Below are positions 32,264 to 40,515 of a DNA stretch of 43,564 nucleotides, piece after piece; position 1 is the first letter of the stretch, and each line of letters starts with the position of its first letter. This DNA is from Candidatus Methanoperedens sp. GTDB taxonomy: Archaea; Halobacteriota; Methanosarcinia; Methanosarcinales; Methanoperedenaceae. The translations under genes and the position numbers were made by a program. The notes under the pieces were generated by a model. The model had not been told where the DNA came from, made no database searches, and saw only the letters and a program-made list of their open reading frames with translations. The stretch is taken from positions 1 through 43,564 of the forward strand of contig JAHFDG010000031.1 in assembly GCA_023249105.1 (NCBI GenBank). Direction: 5' to 3'.

Positions 32264-33247
32264 ATGTACGCAATAGAAACAACAAATCTTACAAAAAAAT
32301 ACAAAACCTTAGTTGCTGTGGATAATCTTAACCTTCAAGTCGAGAAGGGCAAAATCTTCGGGCTCCTCGGTCCGAACGGCGCAGGGAAAAGTACCATACT
32401 TTCAATGCTGTGCACCATCATAAATCCCACATCGGGTTCTGCAATTGTCAATGGATATGATATAATAAAGGATTCTGCCAAAGTAAGACAGAGCATCGGC
32501 ATAGTCTTCCAGAGTATAAGTGTGGATGACAGGCTCACAGCCCGCGAGAACCTGAGATTTCATTCCATGCTTTATGATGTTCCATCAGGAATAATGGAAG
32601 GGCGTATTCAGGAAGTCCTGCGGCTTGTGGAGCTTGAAGACAGGGCTGATTCTCTTGTCAGGACTTTTTCAGGTGGCATGATACGGCGTCTTGAGATGGC
32701 GCGCGGTCTTATTCACCATCCTGAAATATTATTCCTGGATGAGCCGACCATCGGATTAGACCCGCAGACACGAGAACACATCTGGGACTATATAAAAACG
32801 CTTGCAGAAAAAGAAAAATTAACGATAATCATGACAACACATTACATGGATGAAGCCGACCTTCTTTGCGATGATATAGCCATCATTGATCATGGTGTAA
32901 TTAAGGTAAGAGATACGCCAGAAAAACTCAAAAGTTTCCTTGTAGGGGATAACATCCTTGTAACGACAAACTTGCCAGATAAGCTCGCGACCGGACTTTC
33001 CGGGCAGGACTTTATTATTGAAATGAAGGTTTCACAGAATTCATTGAATTTGAATGTAAGACAGGGGTCAAGGAACGCTCCACAAATAATAAACATTGCA
33101 AGGGATCTGCATATTGCAGTTGATTCTATCAATATTGATGAACCGACCCTTCATGATGTATTCCTGCACCATACAGGCAAAAATATCCGCGAGGAAGAGA
33201 ATGATAATTTCATTAGCATGTATAAGCGGGCGCGGAGGGGAAGATGA
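32264..33247 (+). CDS. ABC exporter ATPase, DrrA/NatA-like
   Basis: A 327-residue ATPase with Walker A GPNGAGKS (about residues 36-43), Q-loop VFQSISVDDRLTAREN, signature FSGGMIRRLEMARG, Walker B ILFLDEPTIGLDPQTR and THYMDEADLLCDDIAIIDHG. The C-terminal 100 residues form the extra domain of the DrrA/daunorubicin-resistance type, closing DEPTLHDVFLHHTGK. It overlaps the ABC-2 permease by four bases. This pair exports an unidentified compound (lipids, antibiotics and sodium are known substrates of relatives). No composite promoter is present, so it begins a different transcription unit running to about 37704. Confidence 0.9.
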   Translation: MYAIETTNLTKKYKTLVAVDNLNLQVEKGKIFGLLGPNGAGKSTILSMLCTIINPTSGSAIVNGYDIIKDSAKVRQSIGIVFQSISVDDRLTARENLRFHSMLYDVPSGIMEGRIQEVLRLVELEDRADSLVRTFSGGMIRRLEMARGLIHHPEILFLDEPTIGLDPQTREHIWDYIKTLAEKEKLTIIMTTHYMDEADLLCDDIAIIDHGVIKVRDTPEKLKSFLVGDNILVTTNLPDKLATGLSGQDFIIEMKVSQNSLNLNVRQGSRNAPQIINIARDLHIAVDSINIDEPTLHDVFLHHTGKNIREEENDNFISMYKRARRGR

Positions 33248-33999
33248 GACGAGAATTGCGCGGGATATATTCAATATGGCTGCGGGAGATCATCAAGTTC
33301 TACCGTGAAAGGATACATTTCGCAAGCGCCATGACAACTCCGCTCCTGTGGCTTATCATATTTGGAGGCGGCATGGGGATCAACCTCCGCACAGGTGTAA
33401 TAAGCTCCGGTTACAGCGCATATATTTTTCCAGGGATCGTAGGAATGACACTGCTCTTTACATCCATGCGTTCCGGGATTTCTGTTATCTGGGATCGTGA
33501 ATTCGGGTTTTTAAAAGAGATCCTTGTTTCCCCGATTTCAAGAACATCGATCGTTATAGGAAAGGCATTGGGAGGAGCTACAAGTGCTCTTACACAGGGT
33601 ATTATGTTGCTTTTGTTGTCCTTTATTGTTCATATTTATATATCGCCCTTGAATTTTATCAAAATCATACCAATAATGCTTTTTATTTCCCTGGGCTTTG
33701 ATGTCTTCGGGCTTTTCATAGCATCGATCATAGACAGCTTTGAAGGATTCCAGACTATAATGAGTTTTATAATAATGCCAACATTCTTCTTAAGCGGGGC
33801 TTTGTTCCCCCTTACCAATGCGCCTGGCTGGTTACAAACCCTGAGTTTGTTAAATCCTCTGACATATGGTGTGGATGCCATCCGGGGGATCATACTTAAT
33901 GAGGGCAGGTTCTCCCTGTCTTATGACCTATTGATAGTGATTGGTTTTGCAAGCTTTATGTTAATTATTACGTCATGGCTCTTCAATGTTAAAAAATAG
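33244..33999 (+). CDS. ABC-2 type exporter permease
   Basis: A 251-residue ABC-2 (DrrB-like) permease with about six membrane helices (PLLWLIIFGGGMG; YIFPGIVGMTLLFTSM; GIMLLLLSFIVHIYI; IPIMLFISLGFDVFGLFIASII; IIMPTFFLSGALFPL). The P-x-x-F-L-S-G-A-L-F-P motif is characteristic. ATG 33244 overlaps the ATPase stop (ATGA). It functions with the DrrA-like ATPase. Eleven bases later the class V aminotransferase begins, so export and amino-group metabolism may be linked, but the long operon could also be a chance grouping. Confidence 0.9.
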   Translation: MRRELRGIYSIWLREIIKFYRERIHFASAMTTPLLWLIIFGGGMGINLRTGVISSGYSAYIFPGIVGMTLLFTSMRSGISVIWDREFGFLKEILVSPISRTSIVIGKALGGATSALTQGIMLLLLSFIVHIYISPLNFIKIIPIMLFISLGFDVFGLFIASIIDSFEGFQTIMSFIIMPTFFLSGALFPLTNAPGWLQTLSLLNPLTYGVDAIRGIILNEGRFSLSYDLLIVIGFASFMLIITSWLFNVKK

Positions 34000-34010
34000 C
34001 GAGTTAAGAT

Positions 34011-35159
34011 ATGGATCTTGAAAATACCTTACTGATGATACCCGGCCCTGTGCCTGTGGCTCCGCGGATACTTCGCGCGATGTCAAAACCTATGATAAAT
34101 CACCGCAGCAAGGAGTTTGGTGCAATTTATACTGAATCAAGGCAAATACTGGCAGAACTTTTCGGGACTAAGGATGATGTTTTTATCCTGAGCGGTTCAG
34201 GCAGTTGCGCCATGGAAGCTGCGATAGGGAATGTTATCGATGAAAAAGATACGCTCGTGACCATCGAGAACGGCAAATTCGGCGAAAGATTCAGGGAGAT
34301 TGGCGAACGCTATGGTAAAGTGTATCCTGTAAAATTCGACTGGACCAAAGGTGAATCCATTGAACTGGATAAAGTAGAAAGCGCCCTGGCGGAAGGAGCC
34401 AAAGCCGTTACTCTTGTACATAATGACACTTCTGTGGGCATCAAGAACCCGGCAAGAGAGGTAGGAGAACTTGCTAAAAAATACGGGGCTCTGTTCATCA
34501 TGGATGGCGTAACCACTATCGGAGGTGATGAAGTTCTTGTGGACGAATGGGGTGTGGATATCGCTGTTGTTGGTTCACAGAAATGCATCGGTGCTCCTCC
34601 GGGATTATCTGCGATATCTGTAAGTGAAAAAGGATGGGCATCGATAGTTAAGAAGCCGCCTTATTACATGGATCTGAAGTCTTACAGGAAATCAGCGAAC
34701 AGGGAGATCGCTGAAACACCTTACACTCCTGCAATACCGCTGTTTTTTGCGCTTCATGAGGCTCTGCGTATTGTAAAAGAAGAAGGACTTGAAGTTCGTA
34801 TAAAAAGACATGTAAGGTTTGCAGAGGCTATACGTGCAGCGGCTGGTGCAATGAATGTAGAGCTATTCCCGCAATTGAATAAATACAGCAAATACTCAAA
34901 CACTGTAACAGCTTTGAAAATACCCGCAGGCATTGATGACAAGAAACTTCGCGGCGGGATAAAAGAGCTTGGAGTCCAGGTATCGGGCGGTCAGGGACCT
35001 CTTGAAGGAAGGATATTCAGGATCGGAAGCATGGGAAACATTAGTAAACTGGATATCCTGAGCACTATTTCTGCTCTTGAAATAGTCCTTCACAGGAATG
35101 GAATTATTAAGAATATCGGGCAGGGTATCGAAGCAGCAAGTAATATATTGAAAAATTAA
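34011..35159 (+). CDS. Class V aminotransferase (AGXT/PhnW-like)
   Basis: A 382-residue PLP-dependent aminotransferase of the alanine-glyoxylate/serine-pyruvate type. LMIPGPVPVAPRILRAMSKPMINHRSKEF, the glycine-rich SGSGSCAMEAAIGN, the D in FIMDGVTTIGGDEV and the PLP lysine in VVGSQKCIGAPPG are in order, and the length is typical. In methanogens relatives use aspartate, alanine, phosphoserine or related donors; cysteate is a conceivable substrate given the sulfur context, but that is speculation. It lies between the exporter and the PK-C-like gene in one operon. Confidence 0.85.
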   Translation: MDLENTLLMIPGPVPVAPRILRAMSKPMINHRSKEFGAIYTESRQILAELFGTKDDVFILSGSGSCAMEAAIGNVIDEKDTLVTIENGKFGERFREIGERYGKVYPVKFDWTKGESIELDKVESALAEGAKAVTLVHNDTSVGIKNPAREVGELAKKYGALFIMDGVTTIGGDEVLVDEWGVDIAVVGSQKCIGAPPGLSAISVSEKGWASIVKKPPYYMDLKSYRKSANREIAETPYTPAIPLFFALHEALRIVKEEGLEVRIKRHVRFAEAIRAAAGAMNVELFPQLNKYSKYSNTVTALKIPAGIDDKKLRGGIKELGVQVSGGQGPLEGRIFRIGSMGNISKLDILSTISALEIVLHRNGIIKNIGQGIEAASNILKN

Positions 35160-35186
35160 TTTGAATATGCAAGGAGAATTGTTAAA

Positions 35187-35777
35187 ATGGTAAAAAAATC
35201 AATAACCTATTTCGAAAAAAGCGGCGCAGAAAACACAGACGAGGTTATCAACCTTGTTCATGACAGACTAAAAGAAGGCGATATCAAAAGCGTAGTTGTT
35301 GCCAGCACAAGCGGCAAGACCGGGCTTAAATTCGCAAAGCGTCTGGGAAATGAGACAAATCTGGTAATAGTTTCTACGCACCCTGGTTCCAAAACACCCG
35401 GTGTATGGGAATTTGATCCTGAAATTTTGAAGGGGCTGGAAAAACTGGGCTGCACGGTAATTAAGCAGTCCCATGCTCTTTCAGGTTTGGAGAAGAGTTT
35501 CACCACAAAGTTTTCAGGCATTTCCCATAGCGAAGTCCTGGCAGAATCACTCAAATCTCTTTTCGGTCCGGGCATGAAGGTTTGTGTTGAAATAGCGATC
35601 ATGGCACTTGATGGAGGCGCGATCCCTCTTGAAAAAACCATAGCAGTTGGCGGCACAGGAGCAAATGGAAGGGGTGCGGATACTGCTGTTGTGGTATCGC
35701 CTTCTCATACAAATAATTTCTTTGATTTCAGGATACTGGAAATACTCGCCAAGCCCTTCAATAAGGACATTAAATGA
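35187..35777 (+). CDS. Pyruvate-kinase C-domain-like protein, copy 2
   Basis: A 196-residue paralogue of 18211 with ITYFEKSGAENTDEVINLVHDRL, SVVVASTSGKTGLKFAKRL, LVIVSTHPGSKTPGVWEFDPEIL and IAVGGTGANGRGADTAVVV. The closing FDFRILEILAKPFNK is equivalent to FEIKLKEYLVKPKNF in copy 1. The catalytic part of pyruvate kinase is missing. It overlaps a group A methyltransferase by four bases (ATGA), just as copy 1 is in an operon with another group A member, so the two families appear functionally paired. RBS aaggaga precedes the ATG. Function is unknown. Confidence 0.75.
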   Translation: MVKKSITYFEKSGAENTDEVINLVHDRLKEGDIKSVVVASTSGKTGLKFAKRLGNETNLVIVSTHPGSKTPGVWEFDPEILKGLEKLGCTVIKQSHALSGLEKSFTTKFSGISHSEVLAESLKSLFGPGMKVCVEIAIMALDGGAIPLEKTIAVGGTGANGRGADTAVVVSPSHTNNFFDFRILEILAKPFNKDIK

Positions 35778-36580
35778 GCACGGTCAAATTAGACAATCAA
35801 TTGCTGGCAGAAAGGTACGATCAGGTAAGTGATGGCCAATTCAAGAACGGATTGGTCCTAATTGAGAAACTTGGAATCAGGGAAGGGCAAACCGTCCTGG
35901 ATATAGGATGCGGAACTGGACGGCTTACGTTGAATGTTGCAAAATTGGTCGGTCCAGGTGGAAAAGTAATCGGGATCGATCCTTCACAGAATCGTATTGA
36001 AATTGCAGCACGCAAATCTGGAGAGAAACCCAAATCCAATATCTCCTTTGAAATTGGCAATAGCAACGAGCTTGATCATTTCAAAAGCAAAAGTTTTGAT
36101 GTCGTATACCTCAATGTGGTTCTTCACTGGATTCTTGATAAAAAAGATGCTCTCAATCAGATATATCGAATTCTCAAACCTGGAGGAAGGCTCGGAATAA
36201 CCACGGGGAACAAAGATAAACCATATACTGTGAAATCAATCATAATTGAGATATTGCAGAGACCTCGTTATTCTGGGGTCTCAGGCGCAAAGAAAGAACA
36301 TAGCAGCCCTGTTAATATAAGGGAATTAGAGTTACTCATTATGGAATCAGGATTCAAAGAATTTGAGATGACCTGCAAAAAAGATCCACGGTATTTTGAG
36401 ACACCTCTAAAATGCATCGAATACGTAGAAGCAAGCTTATTCGGTAATTTTTTAACCAATGTGCCTGAGAATCTGCGAGAATCCGTTAAAGCTGACATTA
36501 TGGTGGAACTGGAAAAGAAGAAAACACCGATGGGGATCGAGAACGTTTATAATACGATCTTTGCTGTAGCAGAAAAATGA
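35774..36580 (+). CDS. Class I SAM-dependent methyltransferase, group A3
   Basis: A 268-residue methyltransferase, the diverged member of group A: LAERYDQVSDGQFKNGLVLIEKLGI, motif I TVLDIGCGTGRLTLNVAKLVG, motif II GIDPSQNRIEIAARK, VYLNVVLHWILDKKDALNQIYRILKPGGRLGI. The C-terminal ETPLKCIEYVEASLFGNFLTNVPENLRES corresponds to the end of A1 and A2. It is translationally coupled to the PK-C-like protein and followed 23 bases later by the MOT1-like transporter. Substrate is unknown. Confidence 0.85.
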   Translation: MSTVKLDNQLLAERYDQVSDGQFKNGLVLIEKLGIREGQTVLDIGCGTGRLTLNVAKLVGPGGKVIGIDPSQNRIEIAARKSGEKPKSNISFEIGNSNELDHFKSKSFDVVYLNVVLHWILDKKDALNQIYRILKPGGRLGITTGNKDKPYTVKSIIIEILQRPRYSGVSGAKKEHSSPVNIRELELLIMESGFKEFEMTCKKDPRYFETPLKCIEYVEASLFGNFLTNVPENLRESVKADIMVELEKKKTPMGIENVYNTIFAVAEK

Positions 36581-36603
36581 TATCTGATTGACTTAAAATC
36601 TGA

Positions 36604-37704
36604 ATGAAACCAATAAATCTAAGATTTCTCTTTTCAGAAGCTTCTGGCGCTCTTGGAGACCTCGGAACTTTCCTTCCATTAGTTATTGGTATAATCACGA
36701 TCAACGAGCTTTCTTCAACAGGCGTATTCACACTGTTCGGACTTTTTTACACATTTTCAGGTATGTTCTATCGGATCCCTATGGCAGTCCAGCCTATGAA
36801 AGCTGCTTCAGCGTATGCACTTTCATATCAACTGACTCCGGGAGAAATAGCAGCAGCATCCATTCTCATCGGAATCATTTTACTCTTACTTTGGTCAACA
36901 GGCGCAGTGAAATGGCTGATCAGGTACACCCCGAGAAGCGTATCTATCGGGATACAGGCAGGTCTTGGGATTTCCCTTGCTTTATTGGGTTTAAGATTTA
37001 TCTTAAAGCAACCGCTTGCAGGAATAATCCTGCTTGCCATTGTTTTTATTCTTTTGCGAAAGAATCTTCCTGCTGCATTTATTGCCCTGATATTAGGCAT
37101 TCTAATGGGATACGCAACTGGTGCCAGGATTCCCCAGGTGGTTATCGGGTTTTATTTGCCCGAAATCGGCTTTCCCGGGATCACGGATTTCTTTAGCATC
37201 AGCGCACTGAGCATGGTTTTGATACAGATACCATTCACCCTCACTAATGCTATCATAGCTACATCTTCTCTTTCAGGAAAACTCTTTCCCGAAAACAAGA
37301 AAGTGACTGCCGGGAACCTCTCCATTACCATGGGTATCGCCAATATATTCTCAGGATCACTTGGCGGTATCCCTATGTGTCATGGAAGCGGGGGAGTTGC
37401 TGCGCATTATAAATTCGGTGCACGGACAGCGATTGCACCTGTGATGCTTGGAACTCTATTTATTTTTATAGGAATATTCCTTGGGGAGAGTGGATTGGAA
37501 ATGCTCAAGATCTTACCTGCCGCAGTGATTGGATGTTTGTTATTTTACAGTGGGATTGAGCTTGCAGGTACTTTCAAAGATGCAAAAAAAGATGAAACGA
37601 AAGTGGTGCTGCTGGTCGCAGCTATGAGCATAGCGATCAACCCGGCTCTTGGCTTTATTCTGGGAGTTTTAATAGATCATATCATAAGACATCGCTATAA
37701 GTGA
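36604..37704 (+). CDS. MOT1-type sulfate/molybdate transporter
   Basis: A 366-residue membrane protein with about ten hydrophobic segments. EASGALGDLGTFLPLVIGI at the start and MAVQPMKAASAYALS are signatures of the MOT1 (MFS_MOT1, SulP-related) molybdate/sulfate transporter family; the second repeat has QIPFTLTNAIIATSSL and GGIPMCHGSGGVAAHYKFGARTA. It probably imports molybdate, tungstate or sulfate. Placement beside sulfur carriers would suit sulfate, while methane-oxidising archaea also need molybdenum or tungsten for formylmethanofuran dehydrogenase. It is the last gene of the operon that begins at 32264. Confidence 0.85.
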   Translation: MKPINLRFLFSEASGALGDLGTFLPLVIGIITINELSSTGVFTLFGLFYTFSGMFYRIPMAVQPMKAASAYALSYQLTPGEIAAASILIGIILLLLWSTGAVKWLIRYTPRSVSIGIQAGLGISLALLGLRFILKQPLAGIILLAIVFILLRKNLPAAFIALILGILMGYATGARIPQVVIGFYLPEIGFPGITDFFSISALSMVLIQIPFTLTNAIIATSSLSGKLFPENKKVTAGNLSITMGIANIFSGSLGGIPMCHGSGGVAAHYKFGARTAIAPVMLGTLFIFIGIFLGESGLEMLKILPAAVIGCLLFYSGIELAGTFKDAKKDETKVVLLVAAMSIAINPALGFILGVLIDHIIRHRYK

Positions 37705-37705
37705 T

Positions 37706-37772
37706 TTGCCTCAATCCTTCGCTTTTCCGAATAAACACGACAACCCTTGCTGAATTCTCTACTTCTATATAT
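37706..37772 (+). promoter_or_regulatory. Composite promoter of the radical SAM operon
   Basis: TTGCCTCAA begins two bases after the transporter stop at 37706. TTGCTGAATT follows at 37747 (41 bases) and TATATAT at 37766. The radical SAM ATG at 37795 is 29 bases from the TATA element, so the mRNA is probably leaderless. Confidence 0.65.
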
Positions 37773-37794
37773 CATCCATTCCTTCCAGAGCTTG

Positions 37795-38952
37795 ATGAGT
37801 AGATATCAGGTAAACGGAAGGAAGCTCAGCGCACTGGAAATCAAAGCAGAGCTACTCGTAGACGGCGTAAACATAGATGCCTCTGCACTCCATGGCGTTG
37901 GAGAAAAATACAAGGAGCAAATTCATGGTGTCTTTGACTTTGACCTTGAATCTCATGAGCACCAGAAGCTTCCTGCCGAAATCATATTTGAGGATATGAT
38001 GCTCGTTCCATTCAAGAAGAACAGTGCTTCGCCATTTATCGTAAAAAAGAACAACGGTTCACTCTTTCTTGAATATAATGGCAAATATGTTCTTGATATA
38101 AAATATAACAACAGGCCAGGGTTCTATAATAATGAGACTTCAGATGGCATTCTCATGTCCCAAATAGGGCAGAACGTGTCAAAAGACGCTCTTATTGTAG
38201 CGTACAGCAACTATTGCGATTATTATAAAACACATGAAGAATGCTGGTTCTGCAATCTTGTGCATACCAAGAAAACATATAACGGCGATGTAATAGGTCT
38301 GAAAATGCCTTCACATATAGGAGAAACTTTTCAGGCAGCGATCGAAGAAGGCGTTGTCGATAAGCTTCTCCTGACCGGAGGAATGCATCCGAACGGAAAG
38401 GAGCATGAGTATTATATCGAGGTTGCAAAAGAGGTAAAAGAGCATACAGGAGATGACCATGTTCCCGGAACTGTGGTCATATCTGCTCCGACTGACCTTA
38501 AGAAGATCGAAAAATTGAAAAAAGCGGGATTTGATTCCGTGGCTTTTAATCTTGAAGTCTGGGACAGGAACCTGTTCGCAGGCATTTGCCCGGGAAAAGC
38601 AAGAACGATTGGCTGGGAGAATTACCTGAAAGCGCTGGAATATGCAGGCAGGATTTTCGAACATGGAAAAGTTCGGTCTATGTTTGTTTCGGGTCTTGAA
38701 TCAAAGGACTCGTTCCTGAAAGGTGCAGAATATCTTGCATCAAAGAATGTTCTTGCATTCCCAATGCCATGGACACCCAATCCAGGTTCAAAGCTGGAGG
38801 GGCACAGGACGCCTCAACCCTCATGGCATCTTGAGCTTAGCAGGAAGCTTGTTGATATCTGGCAAAAATACGATTACTCGGTTGACCATTTGAAAGAGCT
38901 TCCCCTATCGCGGAATTATCTGTATTTTGACGAGATGGCTGGAAGAACATGA
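37795..38952 (+). CDS. Radical SAM protein with C-X8-C-X2-C cluster motif
   Basis: A 385-residue radical SAM-type protein. C141, C150 and C153 (NYCDYYKTHEECWFCNLV) give C-X8-C-X2-C instead of the canonical C-X3-C-X2-C; the aromatic before the last cysteine is typical. LLLTGGMHPNG, GTVVISAP and AFNLEVWDRNLFAGICPGK resemble the SAM-binding strands of the BioB/ThiH-like barrel. An N-terminal 120-residue domain precedes the barrel. The frame extends to a TTG at 37747 inside the promoter box, but the ATG at 37795 is the plausible leaderless start. It overlaps the ABC ATPase by four bases. Product is unknown. Confidence 0.82.
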   Translation: MSRYQVNGRKLSALEIKAELLVDGVNIDASALHGVGEKYKEQIHGVFDFDLESHEHQKLPAEIIFEDMMLVPFKKNSASPFIVKKNNGSLFLEYNGKYVLDIKYNNRPGFYNNETSDGILMSQIGQNVSKDALIVAYSNYCDYYKTHEECWFCNLVHTKKTYNGDVIGLKMPSHIGETFQAAIEEGVVDKLLLTGGMHPNGKEHEYYIEVAKEVKEHTGDDHVPGTVVISAPTDLKKIEKLKKAGFDSVAFNLEVWDRNLFAGICPGKARTIGWENYLKALEYAGRIFEHGKVRSMFVSGLESKDSFLKGAEYLASKNVLAFPMPWTPNPGSKLEGHRTPQPSWHLELSRKLVDIWQKYDYSVDHLKELPLSRNYLYFDEMAGRT

Positions 38953-39743
38953 TAAAAGTAAAGGCAGAGGACATAACGAAGGTCTTCCATAGCAAAAATG
39001 GAAATACCGGGACAAATGGCTGTGTGGAAGCCCTGGGTGGAATAAACCTTGAGATCAGAACCGGTGAATTCCTCGCCATAGTTGGTCCAAGCGGCTGCGG
39101 GAAATCAACATTCCTTGAGATACTGGGCGGTCTGATAAAACCATCCTGCGGAAGCATCTATATAGATGGTAAAGCGGTGAGTGGCCCGAACCATGATCGG
39201 GGTATTGTCTTTCAGGGTTATGCGCTGTTCCCATGGCGGAATGTAACAGAGAACATAGCCTACGGGCTTGAAGAAAAAGGTGTCCCGAAGAAAACAAGGA
39301 ATGAAATTTGCAGAAAATACATTTCTCTTGTCGGTCTTTCCGGCTTTGAAAATCATTATCCGTATCAATTAAGTGGCGGGATGAAGCAGCGTGTAGCGAT
39401 AGCAAGGGCTCTTGCTTATGATCCTGATATTTTGTTGATGGATGAACCCTTCGCCGCCCTTGATGCCCAGACAAGGGATACGCTGCAAGGTGAGGTTTTG
39501 CGTATCTGGGAAGAAACAAGAAAAACAGTGTTATTTGTCACTCATAATATAGAAGAAGCTGTTTTTCTGGCTGACAGGATAGCTGTCATGTCAGTGCGTC
39601 CGGGTATAATAAAAAGGATAATCGACATTCCACTATCAAGACCCAGGTTTGAGGAATTCAGAACATCTCAGGATTTTATTAAGCTGAGGCAGGAGGTGGG
39701 GTCAATTGTCAGGGAAGAAGCAAAATCTGCAACGAACTCTTAG
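38949..39743 (+). CDS. ABC importer ATPase, SsuB/TauB-like (set 2)
   Basis: A 264-residue ATPase closely related to 24415: GPSGCGKST Walker A, GYALFPWRNVTENIAYG, YQLSGGMKQRVAIARALAYDP, LLMDEPFAALDAQTRD, FVTHNIEEAVFLADRIAVMSVRPGIIKRIIDI. It lacks the N-terminal insertion of set 1. Translationally coupled to the radical SAM protein (ATGA overlap) and overlapping the permease by 38 bases, so the import system and the radical SAM enzyme are one unit. The substrate is probably similar to that of set 1. Confidence 0.9.
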   Translation: MIKVKAEDITKVFHSKNGNTGTNGCVEALGGINLEIRTGEFLAIVGPSGCGKSTFLEILGGLIKPSCGSIYIDGKAVSGPNHDRGIVFQGYALFPWRNVTENIAYGLEEKGVPKKTRNEICRKYISLVGLSGFENHYPYQLSGGMKQRVAIARALAYDPDILLMDEPFAALDAQTRDTLQGEVLRIWEETRKTVLFVTHNIEEAVFLADRIAVMSVRPGIIKRIIDIPLSRPRFEEFRTSQDFIKLRQEVGSIVREEAKSATNS

Positions 39744-40485
39744 AAAAGTAATAGCGCTGCTTGTTTTTTTTATTCTATGGGAACTATTACCTGCAAGCGG
39801 CATTATCAGCAAAGTCTACTTTGCGCCGCCGTCAGAAGTTTTTGTAACCCTTGTGAGGCTTATGATCTCAGGTGAATTATGGCTCCATACAAGCATCAGC
39901 CTCCAGCGTGCAATTACCGGATTTGGTCTTGCGGCAATAATAATGATACCGCTTGGGTTTTTGATGGGATGGTATAAAAGCTTTGAGGAGATCGCAGATG
40001 GCCTGGTGCAGACGTTAAGGCAGACTTCGTCGCTATCGCTTTTTCCAGTATTCATACTTTTTCTCGGGATAGGTGAAGTATCAAAAATCGCTGTAATATT
40101 CTGGGGAGCACAGTGGCCGATATTATTGAACACGATAAGCGGTGTGAAAAGCGTTGACCCACTGCTCATAAAATCCGCCCGTTCAATGGGCTCGTCTGCA
40201 ATTTCGCTATTCAGAAAAGTGGTCATACCTTCGTCCCTGCCATCAATAATCACGGGTTTGAGGCTCAGTGCTACTCATTCGATTATCGTTCTTGTGGCTG
40301 CTGAGATGATCGGGGCTAAATCCGGACTGGGGTACTCGGTGATCAACTGGGAATATAATTTCATGATACCTGAGATGTACGCTGCGATCGTTACGCTTGC
40401 AGTTCTTGGTTTGATCACGAATTATTCTCTTGTCTGGCTTGAAAAAACTACAACGAAATGGAAAGAAGAAATAAATATAACATAA
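39706..40485 (+). CDS. ABC importer permease, SsuC/TauC-like (set 2)
   Basis: A 259-residue permease with about six membrane helices and the EAA loop (LLIKSARSMGSSAISLFRKVVIPSSLPSIITGLRLSA), ending TNYSLVWLEKTTTKWKEE. It is homologous to 25284. It starts at a TTG (39706), ten bases after a strong aggaggt inside the ATPase gene; the next in-frame ATG (39871) would remove the first membrane helix. It forms the transport channel with the set 2 ATPase and the lipoprotein encoded next. Confidence 0.88.
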   Translation: MSGKKQNLQRTLRKVIALLVFFILWELLPASGIISKVYFAPPSEVFVTLVRLMISGELWLHTSISLQRAITGFGLAAIIMIPLGFLMGWYKSFEEIADGLVQTLRQTSSLSLFPVFILFLGIGEVSKIAVIFWGAQWPILLNTISGVKSVDPLLIKSARSMGSSAISLFRKVVIPSSLPSIITGLRLSATHSIIVLVAAEMIGAKSGLGYSVINWEYNFMIPEMYAAIVTLAVLGLITNYSLVWLEKTTTKWKEEINIT

Positions 40486-40515
40486 GGATGAAATAAAAAT
40501 AAACAGGTGATAAAA

